Below, in pieces: positions 53,640 through 64,000 of a stretch of 64,000 nucleotides of DNA. Within the stretch, counting starts at the first letter, position 1. Each line of letters begins with the position of its first letter. Under the pieces are notes generated by a model. The model had not been told where the DNA came from. It did no database searches and was given only the letters and a program-made list of their open reading frames with translations. The DNA is from Thiohalophilus thiocyanatoxydans (GTDB lineage: Bacteria; Pseudomonadota; Gammaproteobacteria; UBA6429; Thiohalophilaceae). Where the stretch lies: assembly GCF_004366735.1 (NCBI RefSeq), contig NZ_SOQX01000002.1, positions 434,001 through 498,000 of the forward strand. Reading direction: 5' to 3'. A program made the translations under genes and the position numbers.

Positions 53640-54347
53640 AGAAAGCGACCTCGGTGCTCGCGCTGTCCTTGAACCGGCTCTTCACTGTCAACGGCCAACT
53701 ATCTTTCCTTGTCCCTTTGCTCGTAGCGCCGGATCCACGAAGTTTATGCCCCAAAGGGCGCTTGATCCGACCTGCGGGTTAAACCCGGGTAGGGTGCGTC
53801 CTACGCACCTCGTTCTTGATGCGAGGTTAACGGTGCGTAGAACGCACCCTACTTCTGCGACTGCCGACGGCTATCTGCCAACTGCAAACTATCTTTCCTC
53901 GTCCCTCGTAACTCGTCCCTTGGTCCTGCCCGAAGGGCTGTGAAACGTAGGTCAGGTTGCGCGCAGCGCTACCTGACATTCTCCGTATCGGCAGGGGAGT
54001 CACGCAGGCTAACGCCAGCGTGACCTACAGGATTAGCCAGAGTATAAAGTGCGCATGAAGTTGGAACAGTTGTTTAGAGTCAATGTATCGGTCCGCGTAG
54101 TTCATGCTCCAAAGGGTGCTTGATCCGACCTACCTCGGCTACCAGCCATGTAGGTCAGGTTGCGCGCAGCGCTACCTGACATTCTCCGTATCGGCAGGGG
54201 AGTCACGCAGGCTAACGCGCCAGCGTGACCTACAGGATTAGCCAGAGTATAAAGCGCATGAAGTTGGAACAGGCTATTTGCCCGATACCGCTTCGCTTTA
54301 TCGGGCCTACAGACTGCCGACTGCTATCTGCCAACTGCAAACTATCT
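53640..54347. repeat. Repeat-filled intergenic region between cytochrome and RND operon
   Basis: About 708 bp with no gene. In order: family D at 53681-53722; family E GCCGGATCCACGAAG...GATCCGACC at 53727-53778; an inverted GTGCG-rich hairpin (TAGGGTGCGTCCTACGCACC and partner) at 53791-53851; D at 53852-53940; family A (reverse orientation) at 53947-54028; E at 54098-54130; A again at 54150-54233; and D at 54311-54347. The two A copies sit in a 123-bp unit duplicated with a 203-bp period. Confidence 0.8.
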
Positions 54348-57488
<3,141 letters not shown>

Positions 57489-57495
57489 TTAATCC

Positions 57496-58770
57496 TCAGT
57501 GCGCATGCGTGGCGCCGGACTTCTCGATGTCCGCCTTGATCAGGTAGCTGTTTTGCGTGACATACGGCGTGCCCGGTTCCAGGCCGCCGAGCACCTCGAC
57601 CCATTGGGCGTCGCGGCGTCCCAGCTCCAGCATGCGCACCTCGTAGGTGTCATCGAATTTGGCATACACCACCTTGAAGTCCCGAAAGTCCTGAATGGCC
57701 GAATGACGTACCGCCAGCGGCACCTCCTCCTGTTCGACCACCACCTCGCCGTGCACGAACTGGCCCGGTCGTAGCCGGCCGTCGGGATTGTCCAGCACGA
57801 TCCGCGCGCGCACGCTCTGGCTGGCATGTTCCGCCAGGGGCGAGATCCAGTCGATCACCCCCTCGCGCTCGTACCCTTCCAGATTTCCGACATGCACGGT
57901 CTGACCGACTTCGACCTGTTCGGTATCGCGGCCGAAGACATCCAGCTGCACCCAGACCTGCGACAGATCGGCGATCACAAACAGCACCGCGTCGCCGGTG
58001 GCCTGGCCGATCTGCAGATTGCGTTTGACGATCACCCCGTCGATGGGGGCCTTGAGGGTGTAGTTTTGCAGGCTCTCGTTACTCTGGATGACGGCCAGGG
58101 TCTCGCCCTGTTTCACCCGCGTGCCCAGATCGCCCTCGATGGATTGCACCACGCCGGGGAAGCGGGCGCGCAGTTGGGACAGCCGATCGGGATCGACCTG
58201 CACCCGCCCGTGCAGCGTGACCACCCGTTCCAGGGTTTGCGGCCCGGCGGTCTCGGTCGCGATACCGGACAGTTCCGCCATCGCGTTGGGGATCGTGGTG
58301 CGCCCTTCGTGGTTGTCAAATTGCCAGCGGTACTCCTCTCCCTGATAACTGGCTTCGACCGTCACATCGAACGAGTGGGGCTCGACAACGGTCTGCTGGC
58401 CGCGCAGATAATCCTCAAACGGTTTAAAGCCAATGCGATCCTGACGTCCGCCCAGGCGATCGAGCGTGATGGTCAGATCCACGTTATCGGGATCCAGCGG
58501 CTCACCGTCGGCATAGGCATAAACGTGATACTCCGGCGGCACGCCCTGTTCGACTATGGTCAATTCCAGCGCAAAGTTATCTTGCTCCAGCAGCCGTCCG
58601 CCCTGTGGACCGCGCGGGACTTCCTCGTGATCGGCTTGGCCGCCATGGGCCGAGGTATTACCGGCGGCCGTTGACTCCGGCTTATCCAACACCATCACCA
58701 GCAACACAGCCAGCGCCAGCAGGGCGATCACGGCGATCGCGATCGCCGGGGATTTTTTGGGCAAACTCAT
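57496..58770 (-). CDS. czcB: RND periplasmic adaptor, CzcB-like
   Basis: A 424-residue membrane-fusion protein joining CzcA to the outer-membrane channel. An N-terminal anchor helix (AIAIAVIALLALAVLLVMVL) precedes a His-containing segment (HGGQADHEEVPRGPQ) and a CzcB-type metal-binding domain. The lipoyl-type hairpin is seen in ARFPGVVQSIEGDLGTRV and APIDGVIVKRNLQIGQ. It overlaps the TolC gene by ATGA. It ends 10 bp before czcA. Confidence 0.92.
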   Translation of the reverse strand: MSLPKKSPAIAIAVIALLALAVLLVMVLDKPESTAAGNTSAHGGQADHEEVPRGPQGGRLLEQDNFALELTIVEQGVPPEYHVYAYADGEPLDPDNVDLTITLDRLGGRQDRIGFKPFEDYLRGQQTVVEPHSFDVTVEASYQGEEYRWQFDNHEGRTTIPNAMAELSGIATETAGPQTLERVVTLHGRVQVDPDRLSQLRARFPGVVQSIEGDLGTRVKQGETLAVIQSNESLQNYTLKAPIDGVIVKRNLQIGQATGDAVLFVIADLSQVWVQLDVFGRDTEQVEVGQTVHVGNLEGYEREGVIDWISPLAEHASQSVRARIVLDNPDGRLRPGQFVHGEVVVEQEEVPLAVRHSAIQDFRDFKVVYAKFDDTYEVRMLELGRRDAQWVEVLGGLEPGTPYVTQNSYLIKADIEKSGATHAH

Positions 58771-60029
58771 TGGGAAACTCCTGTCTGTACAGCCGTGCCG
58801 GTAAGGCGTTCGATCTCGAACCGGGCACGATGATAGGTGGCGGCGGTGGCAACCCGCTCCAGGCGACTGTCGATCAGCGCTTGCTCGGCATCATTCAATT
58901 CGAGCAGCGAATAGCGCCCGCGTTGATAACCGCGACGATAATCGCGCAACGCGCGTTCGGCCCCGGGGATGATCGACTCTTGTAAGGTCTCCAGCGCGGT
59001 ATAGGCATAACGCATCTCCTGATAGGCCTCGTACAGGGCCGAGAGCAGGGCCAGGCGTTGCTGTTCCTGTTCGTAAGGTTGTTGCCGGTGGCGTTGTTGC
59101 GCCTCGTCGATATAGGGCTCGGCGCGCGAGCCGCTGCCCAGCGGCACGCTGAAGGAGAAGACCAACGCCGCGTCGTCCGTCTGGCGCTGGTGGCGCACCC
59201 CGCCACGCAGTTGAACATCCAGCGAGCGGCGCGACTGTGCCAGACGATAGCGGGCCTCGGCGAGGCGTTGCTCGGTGGCAAACTGCGCGATACGGGGATT
59301 GGCCGCAAGCCGGGCCTTCAAGGTGTCGAAAGGTTCGGGCGAGGGCAGATCGTACAGATCCGCCGACAGCGCCCCGAACCCGGCCGACGCCGCGCCCCAC
59401 ATGTTGGCCAGCTTCAAGCGCGCCACCTCGAGCGCATGGCGCTGGCGTTGCAGTTCCAGTCGGGTCTGGTCGAGGGCGTTTTGTGCCCGAAAACGTTCGG
59501 CCGTCGGCGAGCGCCCGGCCTCGACCCGTTGGCTGACCGATTGCAGGGTTTGCTGGCGGGTCTGGCGGGCCTGTTCGATCAACGCAATGCGCTGCTGCAG
59601 GATCAACACCTGCAGATAACGCCGCGAGGCGGTAGCCACGATATCCAGCCGTTGCGCGGAGAGCTCATCCTGCAACAACCCGGCCCGCGCCCGGGCCACC
59701 TCCGTCCGCTGTTCAGGCTTATCACCCAGTTCCAGCACCTTCGCCAGGCTCAGGGTGGACTGCAATCGATCCGTCCCGCTGTAGACACCGGTGCCGGCGA
59801 CATTCTCTAGCTCCAGCCCGACCCGCCAGGGCGGCGCCTGGCTCGCCTGTTCAATGCGCGCCGCCGTCGCGCCTGCCCGGTAATCCATCGCCTGGATCGT
59901 CGGGTTGTGTTGCAACACCCGCACGATCGTCTCGGACAGGGTGATCTCATCCTCGGCCGACGCCGCCGGAACCGAAAACGGCAGGCTCATCAACAACAGG
60001 CCCACCCATAGCGCTCGAATCGCCATCAC
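58767..60029 (-). CDS. czcC: TolC-family outer-membrane efflux channel, CzcC-like
   Basis: A 420-residue OEP-type channel with a signal peptide (WVGLLLMSLPFSVPAASAED). The two coiled-coil repeats of the family are visible: AATAARIEQASQAPPW and LAKVLELGDKPEQRTEVARA, then LRDYRRGYQRGRYSLLELNDAEQALIDSR. It is first of the three structural genes and overlaps czcB (ATGA). A small His-rich gene lies 122 bp upstream. Confidence 0.92.
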   Translation of the reverse strand: MMAIRALWVGLLLMSLPFSVPAASAEDEITLSETIVRVLQHNPTIQAMDYRAGATAARIEQASQAPPWRVGLELENVAGTGVYSGTDRLQSTLSLAKVLELGDKPEQRTEVARARAGLLQDELSAQRLDIVATASRRYLQVLILQQRIALIEQARQTRQQTLQSVSQRVEAGRSPTAERFRAQNALDQTRLELQRQRHALEVARLKLANMWGAASAGFGALSADLYDLPSPEPFDTLKARLAANPRIAQFATEQRLAEARYRLAQSRRSLDVQLRGGVRHQRQTDDAALVFSFSVPLGSGSRAEPYIDEAQQRHRQQPYEQEQQRLALLSALYEAYQEMRYAYTALETLQESIIPGAERALRDYRRGYQRGRYSLLELNDAEQALIDSRLERVATAATYHRARFEIERLTGTAVQTGVSQ

Positions 60030-60151
60030 TACGTACTCCAGAAATTCTCATCAGTGGTCTGCGCTAGCCTGATCAGGCAGGCAAACACACAGAACCGTCA
60101 CACACGGCACAGAAATAGGCCGTGGCATCAAAACAGCAAAGCAGGGGAGTT

Positions 60152-60547
60152 TCAGTATTGCGGCGGGGCGCGCAGCGGGGGAGAGAGCGAATAATAACGG
60201 GGCGGTCGAAGCGTAAACTGTTTTCGGGCCCGGCTGAGTGTCCTGCCCGTGAGGGGCAACAACAGGACCAGCACCATCAGCAGGGCAACATCCAGGGAGA
60301 GGTCGCTGAACTTCTTGACCAGCGTCCCCGGGCCGCTCTTCAGCGGCGTCGAATCGGAACCCGTCTCCCCATGGCTGCCGATATCGGTCAGAAAATGCCG
60401 ATCGACCACATGCCCATGCTCGCTGGCGGCGTCATCCAGGTGGTGCAGATGTAGATGGGAGGGGAACAACAACATCATCAGCAGACTGCCGAACAGCAGT
60501 CCGATCAGCCAGCTCTGGCGGGATATCCATTGGCGGTAATGTCGCAT
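60152..60547 (-). CDS. Small His-rich membrane protein ahead of the Czc operon
   Basis: A 131-residue protein with two helices (WLIGLLFGSLLMMLLFP and LSLDVALLMVLVLLLPLTG). The periplasmic loop between them is rich in His (SHLHLHHLDDAASEHGHVVDRHF). A metal-sensing or metal-buffering role would fit its place upstream of the efflux genes. I know no named family. ATG 60547 is chosen over an in-frame start 40 codons earlier because it lies right before the first helix. Confidence 0.7.
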   Translation of the reverse strand: MRHYRQWISRQSWLIGLLFGSLLMMLLFPSHLHLHHLDDAASEHGHVVDRHFLTDIGSHGETGSDSTPLKSGPGTLVKKFSDLSLDVALLMVLVLLLPLTGRTLSRARKQFTLRPPRYYSLSPPLRAPPQY

Positions 60548-60667
60548 GGCCGAGAGTCTAACAAGGTTTTCCGGCGCTGTGCGAGTCGTGACACACGGAG
60601 CGGGGCGGCTGGTGGTGGTGGTCCACTGCCGGGGCCACAGCGCCCCGGCCACCCGGGGCAAAATCAA

Positions 60668-61022
60668 TGATGCGAATATGGAAATAACACCGTAAAAACA
60701 ATATTTTATGATTGTTTTTTGATGTTAATTATACGCCATGACTAGCTTGCATGGCTTGAATTGTTCTTTACTGCCGACTGCTATCTGCCAACTGCCAACT
60801 ATTCCTTCTCCTCGTCCCTCGTAACTCGTCCCTCGTCACTGCCCGAAGGGCCCGCCGACTGCTATCTGCCAGCTGCCGACTATTCCTTCTCCTCGTCCCT
60901 CGTAACTCGCCCCTCGTACCTGTCGAAATCGCCTAAAGGCCGATTTCGACTAAGGGGTATCCCTGATACTATTAATAAGGACTCTAAGCTAGGCTAGAGA
61001 TATCGCTAATCAAAGGACCCGC
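60668..61022. repeat. Intergenic region with two tandem family D repeats
   Basis: An AT-rich stretch at 60680-60740 probably holds promoters. Two family D copies follow at about 60770-60850 and 60853-60920, each GCCGACTGCTATCTGCCA... and TTCCTTCTCCTCGTCCCTCGTAACTCG in parts. A short GAAATCGGCC-type inverted pair lies at 60925-60950. No gene is seen. hsdM begins at 61023. Confidence 0.75.
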
Positions 61023-62750
61023 ATGAAGCAAGAAGAACAACAATTCCTCAACGACCTCGATAAAAAGCTCTGGAATGCAGCGGACCGCCTGCGCTCCAAC
61101 GTGGACGCGGCGGAGTACAAGCACGTGGTGCTGGGGCTGATCTTCCTCAAGTACGTCAGCGATGCCTTCGATGAGCGTCGCCAGGAAGTCGAAGATATGC
61201 TGCGCGACGAGGATCACGACTACGGGGTCCTGCGGGCGAATTACGACTCGGACGAGGAGTACGAACAGACCATCCGCGAAGAGCAGGAAATCCGCGACTA
61301 CTACACCGAAAAGAACGTCTTCTGGGTGCCGGCCCTGGCGCGTTGGAAAACCCTGCGCGATAACGCCAACCTGTCGCCGGGCAGCAAGATCACGATCACC
61401 AACGGCAAAAAGGAGGAATACGAGTTCCGCTCGGTCGCCAAGTTAATCGACGACGCGCTGGAGGCGATCGAAAAGGAAAACCCCCGCCTCAAGGGCGTAC
61501 TCGACAAGCGTTACGCCCAGCGCCACATCGACGCCAGCGTGCTGATCGGGCTGATCAATCACATCTCCGAGATCCCCTTTCAACACAAAAGCCTCGGCGC
61601 CAAGGACATCCTCGGCCACGTTTACGAATACTTCCTCGGCGAGTTCGCCCTGGCCGAGGGCAAAAAGGGCGGCCAGTACTTCACCCCCAAGTCCATCGTC
61701 GGGCTCATCGTCGAAATGCTGCAACCCTACAAGGGCCGCGTCTACGACCCGGCCATGGGCTCCGGTGGCTTCTTCGTGCAGTCGGAAAAGTTCATCGAGC
61801 AGCACGGCGGCAAGCTGGGCAACATCTCGGTCTACGGCCAGGAGTCCAACCCCACCACCTGGCGCCTGGCCGCCATGAACATGGCCATCCGCGGCATCGA
61901 CTTCAACTTCGGCAACGAGCCGGCCAACAGCTTCAGCAGCGACAAGCACCCCGATCTGCGCGCCGATTTCGTCATGGCCAACCCGCCCTTCAACATGAAG
62001 GAGTGGAACAGCGGCGTGAAGGAAGACGACCCGCGCTGGCAGTACGGCACACCGCCGGCCAATAATGCCAACTTCGCCTGGATGCAGCACATGCTCTATC
62101 ACCTGGCGCCCAACGGCAGCATGGCGCTGTTGCTGGCCAACGGCTCCATGAGTTCCAACACCAATAACGAAGGTGAAATCCGCAAAAACCTGATCGAGGC
62201 CGACCGTGTCGAATGCATGGTCGCGCTGCCGGGCCAGTTGTTCACCAACACCCAGATCCCCGCCTGCATATGGTTCCTGGCCAGGACCAAGCAGGGCGGC
62301 AAACAAAAGGAACTGGCCGACCCGAATTCAGACAAAGGCAACAACCCCGTACTGCGCGATCGCAGCGGCGAAGTCCTGTTCATCGACGCCCGCAGCCTCG
62401 GCTACATGAAAGACCGCATCCTGCGCGACTTCAGCGAAGACGACATCCGCAAGATCGCCGACACGTTCCATGCCTGGCGCAACGATGTCATTGCAAGCGA
62501 AGCGAAGCAATCTCTATACGAAGACATCCCCGGCTTCTGCAAAAGCGCCACCCTCGACGAAATTAAAAAGCACGACTACGTCCTCACCCCTGGCCGCTAC
62601 GTCGGCGCGGTGGAAGAGGAAGACGACGGCGAACCCTTCGCGGATAAAATGCAGCGCTTGACCACACAGCTCAAGGAACAGTTCGAGCAGAGTGACACGC
62701 TGGAAGCTGAGATCAAAAAGAATTTGGCGGGTCTAGGATACGAAGTATGA
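61023..62750 (+). CDS. hsdM: Type I restriction-modification DNA methyltransferase subunit HsdM
   Basis: A 575-residue N6-adenine methyltransferase subunit. The N-terminal helical domain (LWNAADRLRSNVDAAEYKHV) and SAM motif YDPAMGSGGFFVQSEKF are present, as is catalytic NPPF in VMANPPFNMKEWNSG near residue 320. The C-terminal part contains an in-frame DVIASEAKQSL peptide encoded by a family F repeat (62486-62514). Most homologues should lack this. GACCCGC then ATG 61023. The stop overlaps the next ORF as ATGA. Confidence 0.95.
   Translation: MKQEEQQFLNDLDKKLWNAADRLRSNVDAAEYKHVVLGLIFLKYVSDAFDERRQEVEDMLRDEDHDYGVLRANYDSDEEYEQTIREEQEIRDYYTEKNVFWVPALARWKTLRDNANLSPGSKITITNGKKEEYEFRSVAKLIDDALEAIEKENPRLKGVLDKRYAQRHIDASVLIGLINHISEIPFQHKSLGAKDILGHVYEYFLGEFALAEGKKGGQYFTPKSIVGLIVEMLQPYKGRVYDPAMGSGGFFVQSEKFIEQHGGKLGNISVYGQESNPTTWRLAAMNMAIRGIDFNFGNEPANSFSSDKHPDLRADFVMANPPFNMKEWNSGVKEDDPRWQYGTPPANNANFAWMQHMLYHLAPNGSMALLLANGSMSSNTNNEGEIRKNLIEADRVECMVALPGQLFTNTQIPACIWFLARTKQGGKQKELADPNSDKGNNPVLRDRSGEVLFIDARSLGYMKDRILRDFSEDDIRKIADTFHAWRNDVIASEAKQSLYEDIPGFCKSATLDEIKKHDYVLTPGRYVGAVEEEDDGEPFADKMQRLTTQLKEQFEQSDTLEAEIKKNLAGLGYEV
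62486..62514 (+). repeat. Family F repeat inserted in frame in hsdM
   Basis: The sequence ATGTCATTGCAAGCGAAGC followed by GAAGCAATCT is the dispersed GTCATTGCGAGCGAAGCGAAGCAATC type. It is translated as VIASEAKQS without breaking the frame, in a surface-exposed C-terminal region of HsdM. Confidence 0.8.
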
Positions 62751-62965
62751 GTAATAAAAATCCAGATACCTTTCATGCCCCATTAAATGACGAAGATACA
62801 GAAACGCAAACAGTGGGCTGTAGGCACACGAACCCAAACATCTGTTCAAAAAATATGATGCCAAATGTTTGTGCTTTTTCTAGGGAAGATGGGATTTGTA
62901 AGTCTCCGCCAGCATCATGGAAAAAACAGTACCAAAAGCTGATGAATATGGTTAAGGGATCGTAG
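62747..62965 (+). CDS. Small Cys-rich protein between hsdM and hsdS
   Basis: A 72-residue protein with four Cys at 25, 33, 42 and 51 plus His27 (GCRHTNPNICSKNM, NVCAFSREDGICKSPPASWK), followed by a basic helical tail (WKKQYQKLMNMVKG). The spacing would suit a metal or iron-sulfur site. ATGA overlap with hsdM and a 1-bp gap to the HsdS start make it part of the operon. I cannot name the family. A role in restriction control or as an accessory subunit is only an inference. Confidence 0.65.
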   Translation: MSNKNPDTFHAPLNDEDTETQTVGCRHTNPNICSKNMMPNVCAFSREDGICKSPPASWKKQYQKLMNMVKGS

Positions 62966-62966
62966 A

Positions 62967-64000
62967 ATGGATATTCAAACTGATATCCTTGAATCAATGT
63001 GTGAACTTGTTGTTGACTGCCCACACTCAACACCTAAGTGGAAAGATAGTGGGCTAATAGTACTGCGTAATCAGAACATTAGGAACGGTAGGCTAGACCT
63101 TTCTGATCCAAGTTTTACTAATGAGGAGCATTTCAAACAAAGGATAAAAAGGGCGGAACCACGGCCCGGAGACATTGTTTTTACGCGAGAAGCCCCTATG
63201 GGTGAAGTATGCATGATTCCAGAGGGAGTTAAATGCTGTCTGGGCCAACGGCAAGTATTATTAAGGCCAAAAAAAGATGTAAATAGTAAGTATTTATTGT
63301 TTGCATTACAGTCGCCTGCTGTACAACATGAAATATCCTGGAATGAAGGGACTGGATCTACTGTAAGTAATGTCAGAATACCTGTATTGAAGAATTTAAA
63401 TATCCCTAGACACCCTGGAAGTGAAGATGCAATTGCAGAAATATTGAGTTCACTATCTGACAAAATCGAACTGAACCGCCAAATCAACCAAACCCTCGAA
63501 CAAATCGCCCAGGCTATTTTCAAATCCTGGTTCGTCGACTTCGAGCCCGTCAAGGCTAAAATACAGGCCAAACAAAACGGCCAGGACCCCAAACGCGCCG
63601 CCATGCGCGCGATCAGCGGAAAAACCGACGAAGAGCTCGAACAACTCAGCAAAAAACAATACAAACAACTCGCCGAGACAGCAGCACTCTTCCCCGACGA
63701 ATTAGAAGTCTCAGAACTCGGTGAAATACCGAAAGGGTGGGGCGTAACTAACTTGGGTCAGATACTAGAATTTAATCCCAAACGTACTCTTAAAAAAGGG
63801 GAGCTAGCACCTTACTTGGATATGAAAAACGTTCCAACTCAAGGGCATATAGCAGAAGATGTATATTTAAGAGAAATGGGGAGTGGAACTAAATTTATCA
63901 ATGGCGACACTTTGTTGGCACGAATTACACCATGTTTAGAAAACGGTAAAACGGCATTTGTTGATTTTCTTGATGAGGATCAGGTTGGTTGGGGATCAAC
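62967..64000 (+). CDS. hsdS: Type I restriction-modification specificity subunit HsdS (partial)
   Basis: HsdS sets the DNA target of the type I complex. The frame is open from ATG 62967 to the window end (344 codons seen). A first target-recognition domain (about 1-160) is AT-rich. The central conserved region with LSDKIELNRQINQTLEQIAQ and AIFKSWFVDFEPVKAK (about residues 166-210) is GC-rich. A second AT-rich TRD begins near residue 255 (LGEIPKGWGVTNLGQI). This mosaic composition is typical of recombined specificity genes. The start follows the small gene's stop directly. Confidence 0.93.
   Translation, partial: MDIQTDILESMCELVVDCPHSTPKWKDSGLIVLRNQNIRNGRLDLSDPSFTNEEHFKQRIKRAEPRPGDIVFTREAPMGEVCMIPEGVKCCLGQRQVLLRPKKDVNSKYLLFALQSPAVQHEISWNEGTGSTVSNVRIPVLKNLNIPRHPGSEDAIAEILSSLSDKIELNRQINQTLEQIAQAIFKSWFVDFEPVKAKIQAKQNGQDPKRAAMRAISGKTDEELEQLSKKQYKQLAETAALFPDELEVSELGEIPKGWGVTNLGQILEFNPKRTLKKGELAPYLDMKNVPTQGHIAEDVYLREMGSGTKFINGDTLLARITPCLENGKTAFVDFLDEDQVGWGS

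Overview
The window looks like a chromosomal segment of a GC-rich gammaproteobacterium. Two blocks match enterobacterial gene order as I remember it. One is trxB - (ald in the place of lrp) - ftsK - lolA - rarA - crcB/DUF190 - serS. The other is uvrY - uvrC - pgsA - tRNA-Gly(GCC) - tRNA-Cys(GCA) - tRNA-Leu(UAA), the glyW-cysT-leuZ order. The accessory genes (rhodaneses, DsrE, TauE, cysteine desulfurase, arsenosugar genes, Czc-type efflux, P-type ATPase) would suit a sulfur- and metal-exposed environmental bacterium. The genus cannot be fixed from the sequence alone.

Layout. 0-13.5 kb: housekeeping genes (acyltransferase, TrxB, alanine dehydrogenase, FtsK, LolA, RarA, fluoride channel, SerS, Bax-inhibitor-type membrane protein, tRNA-Ser). 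12.9-18.9 kb: response regulator UvrY, family-5 uracil-DNA glycosylase, UvrC, PgsA and three tRNAs. A globin-coupled diguanylate cyclase gene sits inside the tRNA cluster, and the tRNA-Leu(UAA) gene is split by a 298-nt group I intron. 19-21 kb: a diiron-type metallo-beta-lactamase-fold protein overlapping a GAF-GGDEF protein. 21-32.4 kb: a minus-strand run from an ArsR-rhodanese regulator through a TlpA-like thioredoxin, MoxR, DUF58, DUF4381, BatA, a BatB-BatC fusion and BatD to a P-type ATPase. 32.5-37.6 kb: divergent sulfur-flavoured genes (sterol-desaturase-like, TVP38-rhodanese fusion, cysteine desulfurase, DUF1499, DsrE) and a convergent TauE exporter.

37.9-46.7 kb: an arsenosugar-type cluster (flavoprotein disulfide reductase, methyltransferase, ArsS, ArsM, two glycosyltransferase-like proteins, small membrane protein, hydrolase) split by blocks of dispersed repeats. 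47-50 kb: a MerR-type regulated thioredoxin-like operon and an aldolase-Dabb fusion. 50-54 kb: orphan antitoxin-like genes, a porin/cytochrome c pair and more repeats. 54.3-60.5 kb: a Czc-like RND efflux operon. 61-64 kb: a type I restriction-modification locus that runs off the window.

The outstanding features are: (i) the group I intron in tRNA-Leu(UAA), whose P6 region carries sequence resembling a local dispersed repeat; (ii) several families of imperfectly palindromic repeats, one inserted next to a 29-bp exact duplication of the arsM start and another read in frame inside hsdM; (iii) a possible persulfide-responsive control point linking the Bat operon and sulfur genes; (iv) an oxygen/c-di-GMP gene neighbourhood around the tRNA cluster.
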